Origin: Bacteroidia bacterium
Lineage (GTDB): Bacteria > Bacteroidota > Bacteroidia > AKYH767-A > OLB10
Reading direction: 5' to 3'
NCBI GenBank assembly: GCA_025450095.1
Contig: JANWID010000314.1
Coordinates: 1 to 9,346 of the forward strand
Length of the DNA: 9,346 bases
The translations under genes and the position numbers were made by a program. Below are positions 1-5,509 of the stretch, piece by piece. How positions within the stretch are numbered: position 1 is the first letter of the stretch; each line of letters opens with the position of its first letter. The notes below the pieces were generated by a model. The model was not told the origin of the DNA and did not search any database. It worked only from the letters and a program-made list of their open reading frames with translations.

Positions 1-76
1 AGCCATCAATTATCTCCTGCAAAAGGATCAACAACAAACCAATCAACACAACCGGAAAAAGATTGGTTACAAATAG
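1..76 (+). CDS. ORF6N-type protein, C-terminal end only (partial, upstream tandem copy)
   Basis: Reading from base 2, the first 24 codons of the window end in TAG at 74-76. They encode a peptide beginning AINYLLQKDQQQ and ending NRKKIGYK. This matches the last 24 residues of the complete ORF6N-domain protein just downstream at 22 of 24 positions (T/S and H/Q exchanged), so this is the tail of a paralogous gene whose body lies outside the window. At DNA level the two tails differ at 10 of 75 bases including the stop codon. Seven are silent, two change an amino acid and one changes TAG to TAA. The visible part holds only the lysine/glutamine-rich C-terminus, so the ORF6N domain itself is inferred from the paralog. 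The gap to the next start is 28 nt, consistent with a tandem, co-transcribed pair. Confidence 0.8.
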   Translation, partial: AINYLLQKDQQQTNQHNRKKIGYK

Positions 77-104
77 GAATCGAAACTTTTCAAACCTTTT
101 CCCG

Positions 105-611
105 ATGCAAATTTCCACCATTCAATCTAAAATTCATGAAATCAGAGGAGTGAAAGTCATGCTTGATTTTGACCTTGCTTCCATTTATGAGGTAGAAACC
201 AGAGCCTTAAATCAGGCTGTCAAACGTAACCCAGACCTTTTTCCCGAAGATTTTATGTTCAAATTGACAACAGCTGAATGGGAAACTATGTCATCACAGA
301 TTGTGATGACATCCCCATCAAAACGTCCTAAATCGGCCCTTCCTCTGGTATTCACTGAACACGGGGTTGCAATGCTTTCCAATGTTTTGCATAGCAACAA
401 AGCAAAACAAACCAGTGTAGCAATAATCAGAGTATTTATTGCTTTAAGGCAATTTACCGGAAATTACAATGAATTATCCTTAAAGATTCTTGAGTTGGAA
501 GCTCAATTCAACCGGAAATTCAAAGATATCTTTGATGCCATTAATTATCTCCTTCAAAAAGATCAACAACAATCCAATCAGCAAAACCGCAAGAAGATTG
601 GGTACAAATAA
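105..611 (+). CDS. ORF6N domain-containing protein (predicted DNA-binding, phage-derived family)
   Basis: This 168-residue protein carries an ORF6N domain at roughly residues 8-95. The visible hallmarks are KIHEIRGVKVMLDFDLASIY near the N-terminus, the segment around R33-LNQAVKRN-P43, the block LFPEDFMFKL (45-54), and LVFTEHGVAML (81-91), the family's most conserved stretch. The C-terminal third (about 130-152) is helical and possibly coiled-coil, ending in a Q/N/K-rich tail. ORF6N domains are known from phage proteins and from many short chromosomal proteins in Bacteroidota. They are predicted to bind DNA, but no target is known for this one. An in-frame TTG at 63 would lengthen the protein by 14 residues, but it lies inside the end of the preceding gene; ATG 105 fits the family and the spacing. 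It is the second member of a tandem pair and is convergent with the YceI gene. Confidence 0.88.
   Translation: MQISTIQSKIHEIRGVKVMLDFDLASIYEVETRALNQAVKRNPDLFPEDFMFKLTTAEWETMSSQIVMTSPSKRPKSALPLVFTEHGVAMLSNVLHSNKAKQTSVAIIRVFIALRQFTGNYNELSLKILELEAQFNRKFKDIFDAINYLLQKDQQQSNQQNRKKIGYK
288..312. repeat. Perfect 11-bp inverted repeat inside the ORF6N gene
   Basis: ATGTCATCACA (288-298) is followed by GAT and then its exact reverse complement TGTGATGACAT (302-312). It lies wholly inside the coding sequence, over the codons for residues M62 to about T69, just before the conserved KRPKSALP block. A perfect 11-bp arm with a 3-nt spacer is unlikely by chance in 9 kb. It could be an intragenic operator, an mRNA hairpin or coincidence. 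The function is not known. Confidence 0.6.
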
Positions 612-677
612 GTACTTCTATTTTTCAAAGACTTTTTTCTTAGGTCACAAAATGAAACCCAAGAGATTTGGTGGAGA

Positions 678-1373
678 CTACTTCCTCGCCTTTAAATATA
701 TTCCCAAATGAATATCATCTCGAATGAGATCATCCGGTGCTCCTGTATAATTAATATTCCATTGCTTGCGGTCAATTTTAAATTTGGCATTTGCATCAAC
801 GGTTGCTTCACCAATTATAATCTGTGCAGGAAATTCGATATTCTTCTCAATTCCCTTAATCGTTAAATTGCCGCTTACCATATGAGTGGGATTGGTAACC
901 TTGTATTTACTTAGCTTTTCCTGCCGGGGATCGTCAGGATCGTTCATAGTACCGGTAAACGGTTTAACTTCGGTTATAACAAAAGTTGCTTCGGGATATT
1001 TAGCCACATCAAAAAAGTCGGGCGAATGAAGATGACCTGTAAGTTTAGCATTTGCTTCCGGTTTCACCTTTTCAGGTCCTGTTGCAACAATAGTAGGCAT
1101 ATCCAACACAAAATTCCCGGCAGTTACGGCTCCGTTTGATATCGTTAATTCACCACTCTTTATTTTTATAGTACCGGTATGGTATCCGCTTACCTTAGTA
1201 CCAATCCATTCAACTGTGCTTGCTGAAGTATCTGCAATGTACTTTGCACCTGAACTGGCATCGGCTTCCTCCTTTGGAGAAGTTGTTACTGCTTCAGGAC
1301 TTTTGGGGGACTGACATGAAGTAAGCCCGATTAATACAACTAAAATGCTGTAAAGACTAATTAACTTTTTCAT
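678..1373 (-). CDS. YceI family lipoprotein (lipocalin-like, isoprenoid-binding family)
   Basis: This 231-residue protein starts with a lipoprotein signal peptide: MKK, a hydrophobic run (about 7-16), then the lipobox L17-T18-S19-C20. Acylation of C20 would place it at the cell envelope. A low-complexity linker rich in S, P, T and E (21-42) precedes the YceI domain (about 43-230), which begins AKYIADTSASTVEWIGTKVS. Further family features include G-Y-H-T-G-T-I-K-I near 63-71, the central LTGHLHSPDFFDVAKYP block, and GNLTIKG followed by the beta-rich C-terminus. YceI proteins form an extended lipocalin-like barrel that binds isoprenoid-type lipids in characterised members; the ligand here is unknown. 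The bacterial family usually has a cleavable signal peptide, and lipoprotein versions are common in Bacteroidota. It ends 66 nt from the convergent ORF6N gene and diverges from the DUF1295 gene. Confidence 0.92.
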   Translation of the reverse strand: MKKLISLYSILVVLIGLTSCQSPKSPEAVTTSPKEEADASSGAKYIADTSASTVEWIGTKVSGYHTGTIKIKSGELTISNGAVTAGNFVLDMPTIVATGPEKVKPEANAKLTGHLHSPDFFDVAKYPEATFVITEVKPFTGTMNDPDDPRQEKLSKYKVTNPTHMVSGNLTIKGIEKNIEFPAQIIIGEATVDANAKFKIDRKQWNINYTGAPDDLIRDDIHLGIYLKARK

Positions 1374-1396
1374 GGTGATTGCTTTAAAAAATAAAA

Positions 1397-1409
1397 ATCA
1401 ATTATTGAT
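1397..1409. promoter_or_regulatory. Short palindrome in the YceI/DUF1295 divergent gap
   Basis: ATCAAT-T-ATTGAT is a perfect 13-nt odd palindrome, 23 nt upstream of the YceI start in the 201-nt divergent gap (1374-1574). Its position would suit an operator for yceI transcription, but A/T-rich palindromes of this length arise often by chance. I found no convincing TAnnTTTG promoter for either gene in this gap. The rest of the gap is A/T-rich with no other structure that I can support. Confidence 0.25.
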
Positions 1410-1574
1410 CAGGATGCTGAATTTCCTATAGCCAATTTACTGAATTTTATTGAATGAATAAGACAATACTTATATATAGCACTTTATTTTATTATTGCAG
1501 GCATGGCTAAAGTTGACTGAACCAAAAAAATGGAATATTTCATACTCAAAATAAAATAATATCTTTCAGGCTAT

Positions 1575-2462
1575 ATGACAAAAAAACAATACACCCGGTC
1601 AGTATCATTTCTTATCTGTCTGTTTGTTTACATAATGGCTTTCGCAGCTGCCGTTATATCCGTTACTTATTCCAGAGTCAGTATGCATATACTCTGGTAT
1701 ACGCTAACGGCCGATATCATAGCAACTGTGGTAGTTTTTTGTTTCAGTGTAGCTTTTAAAAATTCAAGCCTGTACGACCCATACTGGAGCGTGGCACCTC
1801 CGCTGATTGCCTTTTACTGGTTAATTAACGGAAGCAACAATCTGGCAGGATACATAATGCTGGTAACTGTTCTGATATGGTCTATTCGATTAACTTTAAA
1901 CTGGTGTCGTGGCTGGCAGGGACTTTCACATGAGGATTGGCGGTATAAAATGTTGCGTGAAAAAAATCCACGCCTTTTTCCAATTGTTAATTTCACGGGT
2001 ATTCACCTGTTTCCTACAATAATGGTATTCCTGGGATTGTTGCCGGTTTATGTCATTAATACAAAATCTGTAGATTCTGTTTTTCCCAATCCTCTTTTTC
2101 TATTTGGCCTGTTGCTCTCCATAGCGGCAATCACTATTGAACTGGTTGCAGACGAACAATTGCGTCAGTTTAAAAAATTTGCAAAACAGGATGAGTATAT
2201 CAATAGCGGATTGTGGAAGTATTCGCGTCACCCGAATTATTTTGGTGAAATTTCCTTCTGGTTCGGATTATGGGTCATGCTAATGGCTGTCGCTCCTCAA
2301 TACTGGTGGACAGCAATTGGATTTATCTCGATGCTTCTGATGTTTTTATTTGCTTCTATTCCTATGATGGAAGCAAAGAATCTGAAAAGCAAAATCGGTT
2401 ATGATGCATATGTTAAGAAGGTGTCCAGACTAATTCCAATGCCTGTTTTTAAAAAGAAGTAA
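1575..2462 (+). CDS. DUF1295 family integral membrane protein (steroid 5-alpha-reductase/ICMT-like fold)
   Basis: This 295-residue protein is strongly hydrophobic, with about six or seven predicted membrane segments (roughly 12-32, 40-58, 74-98, 140-160, 172-190 and two between 225 and 262). DUF1295 hallmarks are visible: the SLYDPYWSVAPP motif near residues 64-75, the WSIRLTLNWCRGW segment with the following ED-W-RY-xx-R-E-K loop (about 103-130), and S217-RHPNYFGE (217-225). The last motif is shared with the C-terminal cofactor-binding region of steroid reductases, sterol C14 reductases and isoprenylcysteine methyltransferases. The family is predicted to act on lipid substrates at the membrane, but the reaction is not established for DUF1295 proteins. 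The start ATG lies just after an AGGCTAT stretch. It diverges from the YceI gene; a link through lipid or isoprenoid metabolism is possible but is inference from adjacency only. Confidence 0.9.
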   Translation: MTKKQYTRSVSFLICLFVYIMAFAAAVISVTYSRVSMHILWYTLTADIIATVVVFCFSVAFKNSSLYDPYWSVAPPLIAFYWLINGSNNLAGYIMLVTVLIWSIRLTLNWCRGWQGLSHEDWRYKMLREKNPRLFPIVNFTGIHLFPTIMVFLGLLPVYVINTKSVDSVFPNPLFLFGLLLSIAAITIELVADEQLRQFKKFAKQDEYINSGLWKYSRHPNYFGEISFWFGLWVMLMAVAPQYWWTAIGFISMLLMFLFASIPMMEAKNLKSKIGYDAYVKKVSRLIPMPVFKKK

Positions 2463-2486
2463 ATGGTCAGGGTTTGAGAGGAAATT

Positions 2487-2515
2487 TTTTTAGGTTTCAA
2501 TTTGAAACCTAAAAA
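2487..2515. repeat. 12-bp inverted repeat downstream of the DUF1295 gene
   Basis: TTTTTAGGTTTC (2487-2498) pairs perfectly with GAAACCTAAAAA (2504-2515) across a 5-nt AATTT loop, 24 nt after the DUF1295 stop codon. On either strand the T-run is 5' of the stem and the A-run 3', the reverse of an intrinsic terminator, so a terminator is not well supported. It may still act as a 3'-end mRNA stabilising hairpin or a protein-binding palindrome. Confidence 0.5.
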
Positions 2516-2525
2516 CAAGGATATA

Positions 2526-2583
2526 TGTGAAAAATGGTGCATCTGTTTCACAAAAATTCCCAGAATGTAGTCTATTTTTCACA
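2526..2583. promoter_or_regulatory. Cluster of three TGTGAAA/TTTCACA boxes in the gap before the VOC operon
   Basis: TGTGAAA (2526-2532) and TTTCACA (2546-2552) form an inverted pair 13 nt apart, and a second TTTCACA sits at 2577-2583. The centre-to-centre spacing of the inverted pair is about 20 nt, roughly two helical turns, as expected for a dimeric or cooperative DNA-binding protein. The half-site resembles the CRP core TGTGA, but the spacing is not that of a CRP site. The rest of the 311-nt gap (2463-2773) holds only the palindrome upstream and the promoter downstream. Confidence 0.3.
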
Positions 2584-2688
2584 GTTATATTTTTTCCTTT
2601 TATTACAAATCAATACTTCCCTGAAGTGGCAGGATTGTTATTAATAAATTCTTAACACACTTCACTGGATTGTAAAAAAATAGTTATC

Positions 2689-2696
2689 TATTTTTG
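2689..2696 (+). promoter_or_regulatory. Candidate Bacteroidota sigma-factor -7 element for the VOC/PhnB/DinB cluster
   Basis: TATTTTTG matches the Bacteroidota -7 consensus TAnnTTTG exactly. A -33 TTTG partner is not clear: only a weak CTGG lies 20 nt upstream (2665-2668). Transcription would begin near 2702, leaving a leader of about 70 nt before the ATG at 2774. It is the only good match in the gap and is placed correctly for the cluster. Confidence 0.45.
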
Positions 2697-2773
2697 TAGT
2701 TGTATGCTTTTCATTATGCAACCTTACAATGAGTGGTAACCATTAAATCGACATTTACTAAAACTATATTAAT

Positions 2774-3172
2774 ATGAAAAAGAACCCCGTAGTGCATTTT
2801 GAAATGCCATATGAGAACCACGAGCGTCTCTCTAAATTTTATTCCAAAGCCTTTGGTTGGGGAATGCAGAATATTGGTCCGGAGATGGGCAATTATGTGC
2901 TGGCAGATACAGCAGAAACCGATGAGAACCGGATGGTAAAAACTCCCGGAGCAATTAATGGCGGCTTTTTCCCAAAAAACCAGCAGGGAATGGCACCTTA
3001 TCCTTCTTTAGTTATTTCGGTAGAGGATATTAAACAATCCATGAAGGAAATCAGCGCTGCAGGCGGAAAAGTAATTGGTGAGCCTGTTGAAATTCCCGGC
3101 ATCGGGCAATATGTTTCATTCACTGATACAGAAGGTAACCGGGCAAGCATTTTACAGCCTCTAAATAAGTAA
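2774..3172 (+). CDS. VOC family (glyoxalase/dioxygenase-fold) protein
   Basis: This 132-residue, single-domain protein covers one vicinal-oxygen-chelate unit made of two beta-alpha-beta-beta-beta modules. The first module begins VVHFEMPYENHERLSKFYSK followed by AFGW, the usual strand-helix opening with H8 at the first metal-ligand position. The second includes PSLVISVEDIKQSMKEISAAGGKV and closes with IGQYVSFTDTEGNRASILQP, where E120 in the D-T-E-G-N turn takes the usual C-terminal position of the fold. A Gly/Pro-rich loop (AINGGFFPKNQQGMAPYPS) in mid-protein is typical of the small subgroup often labelled glyoxalase/bleomycin resistance. VOC proteins include glyoxalase I, dioxygenases and antibiotic-binding proteins, and the sequence does not decide among them. 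It is first in a cluster, with the next start only 4 nt after its stop, and has its own candidate promoter. Confidence 0.88.
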   Translation: MKKNPVVHFEMPYENHERLSKFYSKAFGWGMQNIGPEMGNYVLADTAETDENRMVKTPGAINGGFFPKNQQGMAPYPSLVISVEDIKQSMKEISAAGGKVIGEPVEIPGIGQYVSFTDTEGNRASILQPLNK

Positions 3173-3176
3173 TACG

Positions 3177-4076
3177 ATGCAAAAAATCACTCCACATCTT
3201 TGGTTCGATAAAGAAGCCAAAGAAGCAGCTGAGTTTTATGTTTCTGTGTTCGGCAAAAACTCCATTGTAAAAAATGTGTTCACCGTGCATGATACACCGT
3301 CAGGTTCCGTTGATATTGTATCCTTTAATCTGGCAGGTCAGGATTTCGAAGCCATCAGCGCGGGTCCGCTTTTTAAATTCAATCCTTCTGTATCATTCAG
3401 CGTTTCTTTTAAAACAAAGGCTGAAGTAGATGAATTATGGAAGAAACTCTCACCGGGAAGTAAAGTTCTCATGGAGCTGGGCTCCTATCCTTTCAGCGAA
3501 AGGTATGGCTGGTTGCAGGATAAGTATGGACTCTCCTGGCAGATAATTGCAATGGGAGACACTGAAATCAAACAAACAATTACCCCGGTAATAATGTACG
3601 TTGGTGATGTTTGCGGTAAAGCTGAAGAGGCAATTCAGTTTTATATTTCTGTTTTCCACAATTCGAAAGTTGGTGACATATTCCGCTATACCAAAGGGCA
3701 GGAACCGAATAAGGAAGGTACGATAGCTCATGCATTTTTTACACTCGAAGGGCAATTATTTGCAACAATGGAAAGCGCTCAAAAACATGATTTCAAATTC
3801 AATGAGGCCATTTCATTTATTGTGAATTGTAACAACCAGGAAGAAATCGATTACTACTGGGAAAAACTCTCTGCTGATCCAAAATCTGAACAGTGCGGAT
3901 GGCTTAAAGATAAATTCGGTGTTTCATGGCAGGTTGTTCCGGTAGAAATGAATGAAATGCTGCAACATGGAACCAAGAAGCAAATCGCACGGGTAACAGA
4001 ATCATTTTTGCAAATGAAAAAGTTTGATATTGCGAAATTGGAGCATGCGTTCGAAGGATCAGAAATTCGTGCATAA
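3177..4076 (+). CDS. Tandem-domain PhnB-like VOC protein
   Basis: This 299-residue protein is built from two homologous PhnB-like (3-demethylubiquinone-9 3-methyltransferase-like) VOC domains. The first, about residues 3-127, opens KITPHLWFDKEAKEAAEFYVSVF and ends DKYGLSWQIIAM. The second, about 134-258, opens TITPVIMYVGDVCGKAEEAI with FYISVF and ends DKFGVSWQVVPVEM. The offset between repeats is about 131 residues. A helical tail (260-299, from EMLQHGTKK) follows. The conserved G-W-L-x-D-K-[YF]-G-[LV]-S-W-Q motif occurs in both halves. Despite the domain name, PhnB-like proteins lack a methyltransferase fold and most have no known reaction. Two fused copies correspond to what other members form as homodimers. 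The start codon is 4 nt after the preceding VOC stop, implying translational coupling. Confidence 0.88.
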   Translation: MQKITPHLWFDKEAKEAAEFYVSVFGKNSIVKNVFTVHDTPSGSVDIVSFNLAGQDFEAISAGPLFKFNPSVSFSVSFKTKAEVDELWKKLSPGSKVLMELGSYPFSERYGWLQDKYGLSWQIIAMGDTEIKQTITPVIMYVGDVCGKAEEAIQFYISVFHNSKVGDIFRYTKGQEPNKEGTIAHAFFTLEGQLFATMESAQKHDFKFNEAISFIVNCNNQEEIDYYWEKLSADPKSEQCGWLKDKFGVSWQVVPVEMNEMLQHGTKKQIARVTESFLQMKKFDIAKLEHAFEGSEIRA

Positions 4077-4118
4077 CCTGACTGGAATCAATTTTTATTA
4101 CCTAAACACAAAATCAAA

Positions 4119-4625
4119 ATGAAAACAAAAACCGAAATCAGAACTTCCCTGGATGCCATAATTAATTTATATGACTTGCATACTCAATTGTATCTAAACG
4201 TCATTGACGGCTTTTCGGATAAGGATGCTGCTAATCGCTTAAATTCAAAAGCAAATCACATTGGCTGGATTGCAGGAAGCCTCGTATATGAGCGTTTTGA
4301 ATTAGCCCGACTTTTGGGAACTGAAATTAAACCAACCTCAGGCGAACTCTTTCGTGATCACAAAGGAATCCAGGACAATGTTGTTTATCCTTCATTGAAT
4401 GAATACAAAAAAGATTGGGAAAAAATCTCCGGGCCACTTAAGAACGCCATCCTCAACTTAAGCGAAGAGCAGCTTGAAGGCCCTGACCCTTATGAGATGC
4501 CGGGGGAAGAAATGACTCTTGTCAATTCTCTTATCTTTTTAGTACACCGCGAATCGTACTGCATCGGTCAGATTGGCTTATATCGCAGGTTGCTGGGCTA
4601 TGAAGCAATGAAGTATCCTGAATAA
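4119..4625 (+). CDS. DinB family protein (four-helix bundle, putative metal-dependent)
   Basis: This 168-residue all-helical protein has the DinB/YfiT-like layout. An N-terminal helix around DAIINLYDLHTQLYLNVIDG is followed by N46-H47-IGWIAGSLVYER, the usual position of the first metal-ligand histidine. A central region (LNEYKKDWEKIS) and the C-terminal signature H143-RESYC-IGQIGLYRRLLG complete it. In many family members the residue directly before the I/x-G-Q turn is a histidine; here it is C148, so the metal site may be altered or absent. Bacteroidota carry many such proteins, related to thiol-dependent transferases and maleylpyruvate isomerase, with mostly unknown substrates. It follows the PhnB-like gene after 42 nt with no visible terminator between them, so it probably belongs to the same transcript. 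Confidence 0.85.
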   Translation: MKTKTEIRTSLDAIINLYDLHTQLYLNVIDGFSDKDAANRLNSKANHIGWIAGSLVYERFELARLLGTEIKPTSGELFRDHKGIQDNVVYPSLNEYKKDWEKISGPLKNAILNLSEEQLEGPDPYEMPGEEMTLVNSLIFLVHRESYCIGQIGLYRRLLGYEAMKYPE

Positions 4626-4630
4626 ATCCC

Positions 4631-4752
4631 TGTAACGAATATACGAATGGGCTCCGCCCTACGAATCTACGAATATTACGAATGAATACGGATCTACGAT
4701 TGTTGACTTCTTCGTAATACGTAGATTCGTATCAATTCGTATATTCGTTACA
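4631..4752. repeat. Long composite inverted repeat of ACGAAT units filling a convergent gap
   Basis: The outer arms TGTAACGAATATACGAAT (4631-4648) and its exact complement (4735-4752) form 18 bp. Inside them TACGAATCTACG (4660-4671) pairs with 4720-4731 (12 bp), then after a 2-nt AA bulge TATTACGAA (4674-4682) pairs with 4711-4719 (9 bp), giving 39 bp in total around a 28-nt loop (4683-4710). The left internal loop is itself a GC mini-hairpin, GGGC-TCC-GCCC (4649-4659), and only TCA lies opposite. ACGAAT occurs five times on the left and ATTCGT three times on the right. The element begins 5 nt after the DinB stop and ends at the base before the convergent gene's stop. It may serve as a two-way terminator or mRNA 3' guard, or be a member of a dispersed repeat family. 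Confidence 0.85.
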
Positions 4753-5202
4753 TTATTCACTCCTGAGTGTTTCAATACTTTTCCTCACCCAATCTTTATA
4801 ATCTTCAAATTTCATAAACGGCGCCTCGTCATCTTCGGCAGCTTTAAGTACGGCTTCCGGATCGGCATTTTCTTTTAGCCCGGCATACATATACGCAACG
4901 GCTGATGCCCGTGGGCCTGTGCGACAGGAAACCAATGTTGGACGTGGTAAATTATCGAGAGCTTCCACATGTTGCCGGGCCAACTCCAGGTTCAGCGTTC
5001 TGGGAGGATCACTGACAACGTTGATAGCATCCGGTGTTGCTTTTTGTACCTGATCAAACGACATCCCTCCCTGCATCTCCGCAAACTCCTCTCCCACCAG
5101 GCAAAGCCAAGAAACACATCCGCTTTCATTAAGATAATTTTCAGGATTCTCAATTGGACCACGATTGAATTTCAGGTCGGATGGTAATTTAAAATCTTTC
5201 AT
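4753..5202 (-). CDS. DUF442 / beta-lactamase-hydrolase-like phosphatase-fold protein
   Basis: This 149-residue protein resembles the small DUF442 (Blh-like) group with a tyrosine-phosphatase-type fold. The catalytic-loop candidate is V91-S-C93-R-T-G-P-R98-A-S100, a C-x4-R loop of the kind seen in these proteins and in rhodanese-like relatives, rather than the C-x5-R loop of classical phosphatases. Supporting context includes the E38-EFAEMQGGMSFDQV segment, PDAINVVSDPPRTL, a helix ELARQHVEALDNLPRP just before the loop, and a helical C-terminus ending DYKDWVRKSIETL. No signal peptide or membrane segment is visible, so it is probably cytoplasmic. The substrate is unknown; members have been connected with phosphatase activity and with sulfide-oxidation loci, but nothing here points to sulfur metabolism. 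A rhodanese-like role is the main alternative. It is convergent with the DinB gene and its stop abuts the ACGAAT hairpin. Confidence 0.72.
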   Translation of the reverse strand: MKDFKLPSDLKFNRGPIENPENYLNESGCVSWLCLVGEEFAEMQGGMSFDQVQKATPDAINVVSDPPRTLNLELARQHVEALDNLPRPTLVSCRTGPRASAVAYMYAGLKENADPEAVLKAAEDDEAPFMKFEDYKDWVRKSIETLRSE

Positions 5203-5316
5203 AATTTAAACTTATTGCTGGTATGTTGTTTATAGGAATACAAGATATGGGTTTTTTGATGATGAAATCATATATTAATCAAGTTTAGCCAGGATTAATA
5301 TCAAAATCAATCTCCG

Positions 5317-5361
5317 TTTTTCGTAACTGTAGGGACGCCATGCTGGCGTCCGATCGAAAAA
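5317..5361. repeat. Nested hairpin in the gap between the DUF442 and ABC exporter genes
   Basis: GGACGCCA (5333-5340) pairs perfectly with TGGCGTCC (5344-5351) over a 3-nt TGC loop. An outer pair, TTTTTCG (5317-5323) with CGAAAAA (5355-5361), encloses it. The inner stem is GC-rich in an otherwise A/T-rich gap, suggesting an inserted REP-like repeat unit. With T upstream and A downstream it is not a standard terminator. The remainder of this 307-nt gap (5203-5509) shows only the promoter element at 5437 and A/T-rich sequence. Confidence 0.7.
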
Positions 5362-5436
5362 TTCCGATTTAAATAATATACGAACATCCTCAAAACGTTA
5401 GGAATACTGACCTTCCATAACGCCCGGAATTATTAA

Positions 5437-5444
5437 TAACTTTG
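5437..5444 (+). promoter_or_regulatory. Candidate Bacteroidota -7 promoter element for the ABC exporter
   Basis: TAACTTTG is an exact match to TAnnTTTG, 65 nt before the ATG at 5510. A -33 TTTG is not clear; a weak TTCC (5413-5416) lies 20 nt upstream. Transcription would begin near 5451. The predicted leader contains a small CTCTG/CAGAG hairpin, and an A/T-rich stretch precedes the start codon, as usual in Bacteroidota. Confidence 0.5.
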
Positions 5445-5509
5445 CAATCCGATTTTATAGCAGCTCTGAGTACACAGAGAAACTATAATTGAAAATTCAA
5501 TAAATTCTT

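Noticed and set aside
63..104. Alternative TTG start adding 14 residues to the ORF6N protein
   Set aside because: It lies inside the end of the preceding gene and codes for residues outside the ORF6N domain; ATG 105 fits the family and gives a normal 28-nt gap.
490..711. Open frame of 73 codons on the + strand overlapping the ORF6N end
   Set aside because: It is out of frame with a well-supported gene, runs into the opposite-strand YceI gene and has no recognisable features.
652..711. Short 19-codon frame starting ATGAAACCC in the convergent gap
   Set aside because: It overlaps the end of the YceI gene and has no promoter or homology that I recognise.
1560..1567. TATCTTTC as a -7 promoter element for the DUF1295 gene
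   Set aside because: It has one mismatch to TAnnTTTG and lies only 7 nt before the ATG, which would leave no leader.
2487..2515. Single CRISPR-like repeat (GGTTTCAATTTGAAACC) or intrinsic terminator
   Set aside because: There is only one copy with no spacers, and the T-run is on the wrong side of the stem on both strands for a terminator.
2526..2552. CRP site
   Set aside because: The TGTGA and TCACA half-sites are 17 nt apart instead of the 6 nt of a CRP operator.
4969..5187. 72-codon + strand frame opposite the DUF442-like gene
   Set aside because: It is a shadow of a gene with a recognisable catalytic loop; its own translation has no domain pattern.
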